A stretch of DNA of 64,000 bases from Nocardioides sp. L-11A. Its GTDB lineage: Bacteria > Actinomycetota > Actinomycetes > Propionibacteriales > Nocardioidaceae. The notes below the pieces were generated by a model, which searched no databases, was not told where the DNA came from, and saw nothing but the letters and a program-made list of their open reading frames with translations. Positions within the stretch are counted from its first letter, which is position 1. Each line of letters opens with the position of its first letter. Position numbers and translations under genes: made by a program. This document shows, one piece after another, positions 21,602 through 29,699 of the stretch. The stretch covers positions 2,914,001 to 2,978,000 of the forward strand of contig CP124680.1 of the NCBI GenBank assembly GCA_029961745.1. The letters are read 5' to 3'.

Positions 21602-22609
21602 GTGAGCCGTACGCCGGCCCCCGGGGCCCGCGACCAGGTTGCCCGCCTGCTGACCCTGGTGCCGTTCCTGCACCACCGCGACGGCGTCCGGCTGGAGGAG
21701 GCCGCCGCGCTCCTGGGTACGACGCCCCAGCAGGTCGTCCAGGACCTGAAGGTGCTCTTCATGTGTGGTCTGCCCGGCGGGCTTCCCGACGACCTGATCG
21801 ACGTCGACCTCGATGCCATCGTCACCGAGGCGGGCAGTCCGGTGACCGAGGGCGTGATCCGGATCGAGAATGCCGACTATCTCGCCCGTCCGCTGAGGCT
21901 GAGCGCGACGGAGGCGTCGGCGATGATCGTGGCGCTGCGAATGCTGCGCGACACGGGCTCGGCGGGCGCAGCGCCGGAGCTGGTCGACCGGGTGCTCGCG
22001 AAGCTGGAGGCGGCGGCCGGGGCGCCGCGGGTGGAGATCACGCCGTCGCCGCACGACGCCCAACAGGTGGTGGTGGCGCAGTTGACCGCGCTGGTCGACG
22101 AGGCGGTGGCGTCCGGCAGGCAGCTGCGGCTGCTGTACTTCGTGCCCTCGCGCGACGAGGAGTCCGAACGGGTCGTCGACCCCTACGGCGTGGTCGCGCA
22201 CGGGGTGTTCTCGTACCTCGACGCGTACTGCCACCGGGCGGGCGGCGACCGGCTGTTCCGGCTGGACCGGATCACGAAGGCCGAGCTGCTGCCGAGCGCG
22301 CCGACGACGTCGCCGCGGGCCGCGCGGGACCTGAGCGACGGGCTGTTCACCGACGACGCCGTCCCGGACGCCACGGTCGTGACCCTGCAGCTCGGGCCAC
22401 CGGCGCGGTGGGCGACCGACTACTACCCGGTGCGGGAGGTGCGTGACCTCGACGACGGGTCGGCGGAGGTCGACCTCGTCGTGGTGGACCGCAGGTGGCT
22501 GACCCGACTGCTGCTGCGGCTGGCGCCGCACGCCACGGTGGTCCGCCCCGCGGAGTTCACCGACACGTTCACCGCCCGCGCACAGGAGACCCTCAGCCTG
22601 TACCGGTGA
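21602..22609 (+). CDS. pafC: WYL-domain regulator PafC
   Basis: About 335 residues from the GTG preceded by GGAAGGAG. It has the same architecture as PafB: a helix-turn-helix (about residues 10-60, HHRDGVRLEEAAALLGTTPQ), WYL domain (LRLLYFVPSRDEESERVVDP, VFSYLDAYCHRAGGDRLFRL) and C-terminal WCX part. It is the partner of PafB in the DNA-damage response. The 94-base separation from pafB, occupied by a palindromic element, could uncouple their expression (inference). Confidence 0.93.
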   Translation: MSRTPAPGARDQVARLLTLVPFLHHRDGVRLEEAAALLGTTPQQVVQDLKVLFMCGLPGGLPDDLIDVDLDAIVTEAGSPVTEGVIRIENADYLARPLRLSATEASAMIVALRMLRDTGSAGAAPELVDRVLAKLEAAAGAPRVEITPSPHDAQQVVVAQLTALVDEAVASGRQLRLLYFVPSRDEESERVVDPYGVVAHGVFSYLDAYCHRAGGDRLFRLDRITKAELLPSAPTTSPRAARDLSDGLFTDDAVPDATVVTLQLGPPARWATDYYPVREVRDLDDGSAEVDLVVVDRRWLTRLLLRLAPHATVVRPAEFTDTFTARAQETLSLYR

Positions 22610-22666
22610 GAGGGCGTAGCATGGACGACGTCAGCCGAACCCGATGATCGAGAGTTGGTCCCGTCG

Positions 22667-22939
22667 ATGATTCCCCTGCTCGGAATGCCCCAGGGAGCCG
22701 AGTGGCTCATCATCCTGGCGATCGTGATCCTGGTCTTCGGCGCCGCGAAGCTCCCCGACCTCGCGCGCGGCACGGGGCAGGCGCTGCGGATCTTCAAGGC
22801 GGAGACCAAGGGACTGCGCGACGACGAGAAGAAGACCCCGCCGCCGTCGACGGGGCAGCTGCCCCCCGCTGACGGGGCGCGCCTCGACGACGTCGCCGAG
22901 GGCGAGATCGTCGACGAGCGCCGCGAGAACAACGCCTGA
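22667..22939 (+). CDS. tatA: Sec-independent translocase subunit TatA
   Basis: 90 residues: a short N-terminal membrane helix (GAEWLIILAIVILVFGAAKL), the Phe-Gly hinge (VFGAAKLPDLARGTG), an amphipathic helix (QALRIFKAETKG) and an acidic tail. TatA oligomerises to let folded proteins cross the membrane together with TatC. An in-frame start 4 codons upstream is also possible. tatC follows after 2 bases. Confidence 0.94.
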   Translation: MIPLLGMPQGAEWLIILAIVILVFGAAKLPDLARGTGQALRIFKAETKGLRDDEKKTPPPSTGQLPPADGARLDDVAEGEIVDERRENNA

Positions 22940-22941
22940 CC

Positions 22942-23778
22942 TTGGCGTTCACGGGTCTCTTCAAGCTCTTCATCGGAAAGCCCGTCCATCCCGTCGGCGA
23001 CGACGGCCGGATGGCGCTGTCCGACCACCTCCGGGAACTGCGCGCGCGGATCCTCAAGGCGGGCTTCGCGGTGGTGCTCGCGTTCGCGATCGCGCTGTTC
23101 TTCTTCGACCAGCTCTTCCAGCTGGTGCTCGAGCCCTATCTCGACGCTCAGGCGAAGCTGCCCGACGGGTCGAGCGAGGCGACCACCTCCGGGCCCGCGG
23201 GCGGCTTCCTGCTGTACCTCAAGCTGTGCGGGCTGGCGGCACTGGTCGGCTCCAGCCCGATCTGGCTCTACCAGATCTGGGCGTTCATCCTCCCGGGCCT
23301 GCACCCGAGCGAGAAGCGCTGGACCGGGATCTTCGCGGTCATCGCCGGGCCGCTGTTCGTGGTCGGCATCGTGCTGGGCTACGTGACCCTGCCCAAGGGC
23401 CTGGAGATCCTGATCGGGCTCAACCCCGAAGAGCTGACCAACCTGGTCGAGTTCAACGACTACCTCACCTTCTTCAGCCGGACCCTGCTCGGCTTCGGCA
23501 TCGCCTTCGAGATCCCGGTCTTCGTTGTGCTGCTCAACATGGCGGGCGTCCTCAAGGGCAAGACGCTCGGCGCCCACCGGCCCTGGATGATCGTGGGCAC
23601 CTTCATCTTCGCGGCCGTCATCACGCCCTCGGGCGACCCGTTCACGATGAGCTTCATGGCCGTGCCGATGGTGGTGCTCTTCCTGGTCTCCGAGGTGATC
23701 GCCCGTCTCAACGACCGGCGCCGCGACCGGAAGGCGATCAACGCCGGCCTCTCGCCCGACGAGCCCAGCCCGATCTGA
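22942..23778 (+). CDS. tatC: Sec-independent translocase subunit TatC
   Basis: 278 residues with six membrane segments. It has the N-terminal signature MALSDHLRELRARILKAG, whose Arg and Glu residues help read the twin-Arg signal, and the conserved EIPVFVVLLNMAG region with its Glu in the fourth to fifth segments. It starts at TTG 2 bases after tatA. Its stop overlaps the next ATG (TGATG), so the lipid kinase gene is coupled to it. No tatB was seen, as in many actinobacterial tatAC operons. Confidence 0.95.
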   Translation: MAFTGLFKLFIGKPVHPVGDDGRMALSDHLRELRARILKAGFAVVLAFAIALFFFDQLFQLVLEPYLDAQAKLPDGSSEATTSGPAGGFLLYLKLCGLAALVGSSPIWLYQIWAFILPGLHPSEKRWTGIFAVIAGPLFVVGIVLGYVTLPKGLEILIGLNPEELTNLVEFNDYLTFFSRTLLGFGIAFEIPVFVVLLNMAGVLKGKTLGAHRPWMIVGTFIFAAVITPSGDPFTMSFMAVPMVVLFLVSEVIARLNDRRRDRKAINAGLSPDEPSPI

Positions 23779-24647
23779 TGCCCCGCGCGATCGTCCTGAC
23801 GAACCCCACCTCGGGGAAGGGGCGCGGCGCCCGGATGCGCGACGACGCGCTGCCCCGCTTCCACGACGCCGGCTGGCGGACCACGGCGCTGACCGGCCGC
23901 GACGCCGGCGAGGCGCTCGACCTGGCGCGGCTGGCGGTCGCCGAGGAGCCCGACGTGCTGGTCCTGTGCGGCGGCGACGGCATGGTCAACATCGGCCTGC
24001 AGGCGGCCGCAGGCACCGAGGTGCCGGTCGGGATCCTGCCGGCCGGCACGGGCAACGACTTCGCCCGGTACTTCGACCTGCCGCTGGGGCACGGCGCGGC
24101 GGCGGCGACCCGCATCCTGCAGGCCTCGCCGCGCACCATCGACCTGGCCCGCATCGGGGGGCGCTACTTCGGCGGCGTCCTGGCCGCCGGCTTCGACGCC
24201 ATCGTCAACGAGCGGGCCAACCGGATGCGCTGGCCGCGTGGTCAGATGCGCTACAACCTGGCCACGCTCGCCGAGCTCCGGGTCTTCGAGCCGCTGCCCT
24301 ACGTCCTCGAGCTCGACGGCGTCGAGCGCCGCCTCGAGGCGATGCTGGTGGCCGTCGGCAACGGGCCCTCCTTCGGCGGCGGTCTGCGGATCACCCACGG
24401 CGCGCAGCTCGACGACGGCCTCCTCGACGTGGTCCTCATCAAGCCGGTCAGCCGGGTCGAGCTGGTCCGGACCTTCCCCAAGCTCTTCGACGGGAGACAC
24501 GTGAGCCATCCCCAGTACGAGCGGCACCGGGTCCGTCGGGTGACCATCGCCAGCCCCGGCATCGTCGGGTACGCCGACGGCGAGCGCTTCGGACCGCTCC
24601 CGCTCACCGTCGAGGTGGTCCCGGGCGCGGTACGGGTGATGGCATGA
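23778..24647 (+). CDS. Diacylglycerol kinase-family lipid kinase
   Basis: 289 residues. The DAGK catalytic core is clear: NPTSGKGRGARMRDDAL near the N-terminus, the nucleotide loop VLCGGDGMVNIGLQA (about residues 62-76), ILPAGTGNDFARYFDLPL and the C-terminal LIKPVSRVELVRTFPKLFDG. Such kinases phosphorylate diacylglycerol or related lipids; the physiological substrate is unknown. Coupled to tatC upstream (TGATG) and to helY downstream (ATGA), so it is part of the tatAC-helY operon. Confidence 0.9.
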   Translation: MPRAIVLTNPTSGKGRGARMRDDALPRFHDAGWRTTALTGRDAGEALDLARLAVAEEPDVLVLCGGDGMVNIGLQAAAGTEVPVGILPAGTGNDFARYFDLPLGHGAAAATRILQASPRTIDLARIGGRYFGGVLAAGFDAIVNERANRMRWPRGQMRYNLATLAELRVFEPLPYVLELDGVERRLEAMLVAVGNGPSFGGGLRITHGAQLDDGLLDVVLIKPVSRVELVRTFPKLFDGRHVSHPQYERHRVRRVTIASPGIVGYADGERFGPLPLTVEVVPGAVRVMA

Positions 24648-27460
24648 GCATCCACGACGGCGACCACGGCAGCGCGGGGGAGCAGCAGTCGCCCGCGCAG
24701 CGCTACGCGGCCTACCGCAAGGACCGTGCCCACCCGGTCTTCCGTGACTTCGCCGCGGGCTTCTCCTTCGAGCTCGACGGCTTCCAGGTCGAAGGCTGCA
24801 AGGCGGTCGAGGACGGCGACGGCGTCCTCGTCGCGGCGCCCACCGGCGCCGGCAAGACGGTCGTGGGGGAGTTCGCGGTCCACCTCGCCCTGGAGACCGA
24901 CCGGAAGTGCTTCTACACGACGCCGATCAAAGCGCTGTCGAACCAGAAGTACGCCGACCTGGCCGCCCGCTACGGCCACGAGAACGTCGGCCTCCTGACC
25001 GGCGACACGACGATCAACGGCGAGGCACCGGTGGTCGTGATGACCACCGAGGTGCTGCGCAACATGCTCTACGCGCGCTCCCGGACGCTGGTCGGCCTCG
25101 GGTTCGTGGTGATGGACGAGGTGCACTACCTCGCCGACCGGGCCCGCGGCGCGGTGTGGGAGGAGGTCATCATCCACCTGCCCGAATCGGTGTCGGTGAT
25201 CTCCCTGTCGGCCACCGTCTCCAACGCCGAGGAGTTCGGCGAGTGGCTGGAGACGGTCCGCGGATCGACCCGCACGATCGTCGCCGAGCGGCGTCCGGTC
25301 CCGCTGTTCCAGCACGTGATGGTGGGCCGCCGACTGCTCGACCTGTTCGCGTCCTCCGATGTCGACGCCGCCGCGGGCTTCGTGCGCGAGGGGGCGCCGG
25401 TCAACGACGAGTTGATGAAGCTGGCCCGCGACGACTGGGCCGCCAGCCGGCTCAAGGACCGCCGCACCCCCAAGGGCGCGCGCGGACGCCAGGGCGGGCC
25501 GGGCAGCCGCAACGTCGGCAGCGGCCGCCGGATCTGGATCCCGGGGCGTCTCGATGTCGTCGAGCGGCTGCAGCGCGACAACCTGCTGCCGGCGATCGAC
25601 TTCATCTTCAGCCGCGCCGGCTGCGACGCGGCCGTGCAGCAGTGCCTCGACGCCAACCTGCGGCTGAACTCGCCCGAGGAGCGCGACGAGGTCATCGCGT
25701 ACGTCGAGCAGGCGCTCGGCACGCTGCCGTCGGCCGACCTGCACGTGCTGCGCTATCACGACTTCCTCGACGCCGCCTCCCGCGGCGTCGCCGCCCACCA
25801 CGCCGGCATGCTGCCGGCGTTCAAGGAGTGCGTCGAGGAGCTCTACCTGCGCGGCCTGGTCAAGATCGTGTTCGCGACCGAGACCCTGGCCCTCGGCATC
25901 AACATGCCGGCCCGGACCGTGGTGCTGGAGAAGCTGAGCAAGTGGAACGGTGAGACGCACGCCGACATCACGCCGGGGGAGTACACCCAGCTCACCGGCC
26001 GGGCCGGGCGCCGCGGTCTCGACATCGAGGGCCACGCCGTCGTGCTCTGGCAGCCCGGGATGAACCCGCGCGAGCTCGCCGGGCTCGCCTCCACCCGCAC
26101 CTACCCGCTGCGCAGCAGCTTCCGGCCGTCGTACAACATGGCGGTCAACCTGGTGCACTCCTACGGCCGCCACCAGGCCCGCGAGCTGCTGGAGCAGTCC
26201 TTCGCGCAGTTCCAGGCCGACCGGGCCGTCGTGGGCCTGGCCCGGCAGCAGCGCAAGGCCGAGGACGCACTCCAGGGCTACGCCGAGGCCGCCCGCTGCC
26301 ATCTCGGCGACTTCATGGAGTACGCCGCCCTGCGCCGGCAGGTCGGCGAGCTCGAGAAGGAGTCGAGCAAGGCCCGCCGCCAGGACCGCCGCGGCGAGGC
26401 CCTCATGTCGTTGGAGCGACTCACGCCGGGCGACGTGATCATCGTGCCCGTCGGGAAGTTCGCCGGTCCCGCGGTCGTCGTCGACCCCGGCCTGTCCGAG
26501 CACGGCCACCGTCCCCTGGTCATCACCGCTGAGCGTCAGGGACGCCGCCTGGCCATGATGGACTTCCCGACCCCGGTCGAGCCGGTCGCCCACATCCGGC
26601 TCCCGAAACGGGTCGACGCCCGCAACCCCCACCAGCGCAAGGACATCGCCCAGCAGGTCCGCGAGGCCGTCCGAGCGCTGCCGTTGTCGGTCACCCGGCC
26701 CCGCACGGAGCGGGGACCGGTCGACGAGGCCACCGCGACCGAGATCCAGGCACTGCGTGCCCGCATCCGCGAGCACCCCTGCCACGGCTGCGCCGACCGT
26801 GAGGACCACGCCCGCTGGGCCGAACGGCACGCCAAGCTGCAGAAGGACACCGACCTGCTCGCCCAGCGCATCGAGCGGCGCACCAACACCGTGGCCCGTA
26901 CGTTCGACCGGGTCTGCGAGGTGCTGGAGGCGCTCGAGTACCTCAGCGGGGGCCCCGACGACACGGTCACCGAGCGCGGTCGCGGCCTGATGCGGATCTA
27001 TTCCGAGCTCGACCTCGTCGCCGCCGAGTCGCTGCGCCGGGGCCTGTGGGACGACCTGACGCCGTCGCAGCTCGGTGCCGTGCTCTCCGCGCTGGTCTAC
27101 GAGTCGCGGCGCCCCGAGGACGGCCCCCCGAGCGTCCCCGGCGGAGCGATCGCCACGACCATCGAGGCGATGACGCGGCTGTGGAGCGACCTCGAGCGGC
27201 TGGAGCGTGAGCACCGTCTCGACTTCCTCCGGCGGCCCGACGCCGGCTTCGCGTGGACCGCGTGGCGCTGGGCGGAGGGTCAGGAGCTCGACGAGGTGAT
27301 CACTCGCAACGACCAGACAGCCGGCGACTTCGTGCGCCAGATGAAGCAGCTCATCGACTTCGCCGGCCAGATCGCCGACGCCGCCGCCGGTACGCCGGTA
27401 CGCGACACCGCGCGGGCGCTGGTCAAGCTGCTGCGGCGCGGGATCGTGGCGACCGGGTGA
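24644..27460 (+). CDS. helY: Ski2-like DEAD/DEAH-box RNA helicase HelY
   Basis: 938 residues, superfamily 2 helicase related to Ski2/Mtr4. Walker A is APTGAGKT at about 65-72, DEVH at 158-161, motif III SLSATVSNAEEFGEWL, and motif VI QLTGRAGRRGLDIEG. The C-terminal DSHCT-like region (YSELDLVAAESLRRGLWDDL, then RRPDAGFAWTAWRWAEG) matches the family. It probably unwinds structured RNA during turnover; the exact role in actinobacteria is little studied. The ATG overlaps the lipid kinase stop, and this position after tatAC is typical in actinobacteria. Confidence 0.94.
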   Translation: MSIHDGDHGSAGEQQSPAQRYAAYRKDRAHPVFRDFAAGFSFELDGFQVEGCKAVEDGDGVLVAAPTGAGKTVVGEFAVHLALETDRKCFYTTPIKALSNQKYADLAARYGHENVGLLTGDTTINGEAPVVVMTTEVLRNMLYARSRTLVGLGFVVMDEVHYLADRARGAVWEEVIIHLPESVSVISLSATVSNAEEFGEWLETVRGSTRTIVAERRPVPLFQHVMVGRRLLDLFASSDVDAAAGFVREGAPVNDELMKLARDDWAASRLKDRRTPKGARGRQGGPGSRNVGSGRRIWIPGRLDVVERLQRDNLLPAIDFIFSRAGCDAAVQQCLDANLRLNSPEERDEVIAYVEQALGTLPSADLHVLRYHDFLDAASRGVAAHHAGMLPAFKECVEELYLRGLVKIVFATETLALGINMPARTVVLEKLSKWNGETHADITPGEYTQLTGRAGRRGLDIEGHAVVLWQPGMNPRELAGLASTRTYPLRSSFRPSYNMAVNLVHSYGRHQARELLEQSFAQFQADRAVVGLARQQRKAEDALQGYAEAARCHLGDFMEYAALRRQVGELEKESSKARRQDRRGEALMSLERLTPGDVIIVPVGKFAGPAVVVDPGLSEHGHRPLVITAERQGRRLAMMDFPTPVEPVAHIRLPKRVDARNPHQRKDIAQQVREAVRALPLSVTRPRTERGPVDEATATEIQALRARIREHPCHGCADREDHARWAERHAKLQKDTDLLAQRIERRTNTVARTFDRVCEVLEALEYLSGGPDDTVTERGRGLMRIYSELDLVAAESLRRGLWDDLTPSQLGAVLSALVYESRRPEDGPPSVPGGAIATTIEAMTRLWSDLERLEREHRLDFLRRPDAGFAWTAWRWAEGQELDEVITRNDQTAGDFVRQMKQLIDFAGQIADAAAGTPVRDTARALVKLLRRGIVATG

Positions 27461-27467
27461 GTGCGGC

Positions 27468-27878
27468 ATGAGCCTCGTCGTCGCGGCCGCCGTCGTCCTG
27501 CGCGGGCGGCGCCTGCTGGTGGTGAGCAAGCACGCCGCCCCCGACGTCTTCTACCTGCCCGGTGGCAAGCTCGAGCCGGGGGAGTCGCCGGAGGAGGCGA
27601 TGCGTCGGGAGGTCCGCGAGGAGCTCGGCGTGACGGTGCGCGACGCCGCCCATTTCCTCGACGTCCGGGCGCCGGCCGCCATCGAGCGGGTCCCGATGCG
27701 GCTGACGGTCTTCCGGGTCGCGATCGAGGGCGAGCCCGCGATCAACGCCGAGCTCGCGGCCCTCGACTGGGTCGCCGATGCGACCGCACCCGGCCTGGGG
27801 CCGGCCATCCGGGACCACGTGATCCCGGCCCTCGTCGCTGCCCGCCTGCTGGACGCGGCGGCGCTACCCGTCGACTGA
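27468..27878 (+). CDS. NUDIX hydrolase
   Basis: 136 residues with a complete Nudix box at about 33-54 (GKLEPGESPEEAMRREVREE then LG), providing the metal-binding glutamates for hydrolysis of a nucleoside diphosphate linked to another group. Substrate unknown; the small size and VSKHAAPDVFYLPGGK lead-in fit housecleaning or dNTP-type enzymes. It follows helY by 7 bases and is likely in the same transcript. Its 3' end overlaps the convergent exonuclease gene by 15 bases. Confidence 0.9.
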   Translation: MSLVVAAAVVLRGRRLLVVSKHAAPDVFYLPGGKLEPGESPEEAMRREVREELGVTVRDAAHFLDVRAPAAIERVPMRLTVFRVAIEGEPAINAELAALDWVADATAPGLGPAIRDHVIPALVAARLLDAAALPVD

Positions 27879-28790
27879 CGCCAGGACCCCGGTGAGCCGC
27901 TCCACCGGCGAGCTCAGCGACCAGCGCTCGACCAGCGCCGCGAGGCCGTCCGGGTCGGCGGGGGTGCGGGGGAGCACGAGGTGCTCGCGCGGCAGGTCGA
28001 TGTCGCGCGCCACGGCCACGACCGTCGGTGCGACGGCGAGGTAGGCCGCGGCCTCCCGGATCTTGGCCCGCGGCCCGGGGCCGAGGTCGCTGCCGGGGTC
28101 GTCGACGGCGGCGACGATGCCGGCCAGGTCGCCGTACTTCTGCAGCATGCTGGCCGCCGTCTTCTCCCCGACCCCCTTGACGCCGGGGAGGCCGTCGGAG
28201 GCGTCGCCGCGCAGCGTGGCGAAGTCGGCGTACTGGTCGGCGCGCACGCCGTACTTCTCCAGCACCCAGGTCTCGTCGACCCGCTCGTGACGCCCGACCC
28301 CCTTGCCGACGTACAGCACCCGCACGGCGGCGTCGTCGTCGACGAGCTGGAACAGGTCGCGATCACCGGTCACGACGTCGACAGGCATGCCGGCGCCGGT
28401 GGCCAGGGTGCCGATCACGTCGTCGGCCTCGTAACCGGGGGCGCCGACGACGGCGATGCCGAAGGCGGCGAGCACGTCGCGGATGACCGGCACCTGCAGC
28501 TCCAGCGGGTCCGGGACCTCCTCGACGTCGGGTGCGCCGGCCACCTCCTCGACGACGCGGTGCGCCTTGTAGGTCGGGATCAGGTCCACCCGCCACTGAG
28601 GACGCCAGTCGTCGTCCCAGCAGCAGGCCAGGTGCGTGGGCCGGTACTGGTCGACCAGCTGGGAGAGATAGCCGAGCAGACCGCGTACGGCGTTCACGTT
28701 GGTGCCGTCCGGCGCGAGGATCTCCGGGGAGCCGAAGTAGGCCCGGAAGTAGAGGCTGGCCGTATCGAGGAGTAGAAGGCGCTGAGTCAT
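27864..28790 (-). CDS. 5'-3' exonuclease (FEN-like, free-standing PolA nuclease homologue)
   Basis: 308 residues corresponding to the 5' nuclease domain of DNA polymerase I. Acidic metal ligands are visible in LLLLDTASLYFRAYFG, GYEADDVIGTLA and VVTGDRDLFQLVDDDAAVRV. A helix-hairpin-helix follows (DASDGLPGVKGVGEKTAASM). It probably removes flaps or RNA primers as a back-up to PolA. The ATG at 28790 is 8 bases from TAGGCT (read on the minus strand), which is back-to-back with the lrp promoter. An upstream reading frame of more than 700 codons on this strand is not supported. Confidence 0.93.
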   Translation of the reverse strand: MTQRLLLLDTASLYFRAYFGSPEILAPDGTNVNAVRGLLGYLSQLVDQYRPTHLACCWDDDWRPQWRVDLIPTYKAHRVVEEVAGAPDVEEVPDPLELQVPVIRDVLAAFGIAVVGAPGYEADDVIGTLATGAGMPVDVVTGDRDLFQLVDDDAAVRVLYVGKGVGRHERVDETWVLEKYGVRADQYADFATLRGDASDGLPGVKGVGEKTAASMLQKYGDLAGIVAAVDDPGSDLGPGPRAKIREAAAYLAVAPTVVAVARDIDLPREHLVLPRTPADPDGLAALVERWSLSSPVERLTGVLASVDG

Positions 28791-28798
28791 CACCGCGC

Positions 28799-28811
28799 AG
28801 CCTATTAGGGT
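28799..28811. promoter_or_regulatory. Overlapping divergent leaderless promoters
   Basis: Two -10 hexamers sit back to back in 13 bases: TAGGCT on the minus strand (28804-28799), 8 bases before the exonuclease ATG, and TAGGGT on the plus strand (28806-28811), 6 bases before the lrp GTG. The two genes start only 27 bases apart, so both polymerases cannot bind at once. Confidence 0.75.
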
Positions 28812-28817
28812 GGCGCC

Positions 28818-29282
28818 GTGAGTCAGAGCAGCAATCCAGCGGTCGAGTCCATCGACCGGCAGATCCTGGAGCTCCTGGCCAAGGACGGACGGATGTCCTA
28901 CACGGACCTCGGGCGCGCGACGGGACTGTCCACCTCGGCCGTGCACCAGCGCGTCAAGCGCCTGGAGCAGCGCGGCCTCATCCTCGGCTACGGCGCCACC
29001 GTCAACTACGCCGAGATCGGCGTACCGCTGACGGCCTTCATCGCGATCCGCCCGATCGACCCCTCCCAGCCCGACGACTGCCCGGACCGGCTCGTCGGCA
29101 TCCCGGAGATCGAGTCGTGCTGGTCGGTCGCCGGGGAGGAGTCCTACCTCCTCAAGGTCCGCACGGAGACGCCCGCCGAGCTCGAGCTGCTGCTCGGCCG
29201 GATCCGGTCGGCGGCGAACGTGTCGACCCGGACCACGATCGTGCTCTCGACGTACTACGAGAACCGGCCCGTCGGGCACTGA
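28818..29282 (+). CDS. Lrp/AsnC-family regulator
   Basis: 154 residues: N-terminal helix-turn-helix (about residues 12-60, ILELLAKDGRMSYTDLGRAT then STSAVHQRVKRLEQRG) and a C-terminal RAM/AsnC ligand domain (PEIESCWSVAGEESYLLKVR). Such proteins bind amino acids and act locally or globally. No amino-acid gene is adjacent. It shares its promoter with the divergent exonuclease gene, so that gene and lrp itself are candidate targets. A 417-base gene-free region follows. Confidence 0.92.
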   Translation: MSQSSNPAVESIDRQILELLAKDGRMSYTDLGRATGLSTSAVHQRVKRLEQRGLILGYGATVNYAEIGVPLTAFIAIRPIDPSQPDDCPDRLVGIPEIESCWSVAGEESYLLKVRTETPAELELLLGRIRSAANVSTRTTIVLSTYYENRPVGH

Positions 29283-29699
29283 GCGACACCACGCCCGGCG
29301 CGTCGCCACGCGACACGCCGAGGGCGGGTGATTTTTTGCAGTTTTCTTGGCCCGGCGGCGGCCCGGCCTGACCTGCGGGAACGCGTATCGCTGCAGGTCA
29401 GCGGCCGGTTGACAGGACGGTTGGCGCTCACCAGAGTACGGAGACGTTCGCCCGTGCAGGTCGTGGCCGGCGGACCGACGTCCGAGTGGCCGTATGTCGG
29501 CGGAGTAGCACCAGCTCCGCACGGGGACGGTTCGCGGAGGTCGGTTCGCTCCTCGGGGGCGAGCCGGAAGGACTCGGATCTCCCTAGACAACGTCGCGGG
29601 CGGCGGCAGCCAGTCGGACGCCGGGATGGTCCGAAGGCGATCCGAGTCCTTCCGTGCCTGACGGCCGGGGCCGCCACCGCAACCACTAGGCTCACCGCC
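29283..29699. other. Gene-free region with strong secondary structure, upstream of lnt
   Basis: No convincing gene: the reading frame that runs through into lnt is Arg-rich and low quality. It holds an unusual T-run (about 29331-29350), a 9-base inverted repeat CTGACCTGC at 29368-29376 with its complement at 29393-29401, and a long 16-base inverted repeat at 29565-29654. TAGGCT at 29687-29692 is the likely lnt promoter, so the structured part is upstream of the lnt transcript and could be the lrp 3' end, a terminator or a small RNA. Confidence 0.6.
29565..29654. repeat. Long perfect inverted repeat, 16-base arms
   Basis: CGGAAGGACTCGGATC at 29565-29580 is exactly complementary to 29639-29654, with a 58-base G/C-rich loop. 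It lies in the lrp-lnt gap, 45 bases before the lnt GTG. The length and perfection of the arms are not expected by chance in non-coding DNA of this size. Confidence 0.85.

Noticed and set aside
24299..27529. 1,076-codon open frame on the minus strand opposite helY
   Set aside because: The amino-acid content is that of an antisense shadow (Arg, Gly, Val, Leu, His-rich with no domain), while the plus strand encodes helY with all helicase motifs.
29328..29699. N-terminal extension of Lnt by 124 codons
   Set aside because: The stretch is Arg-rich without membrane segments, and TAGGCT 7 bases before the GTG at 29700 marks a better start.
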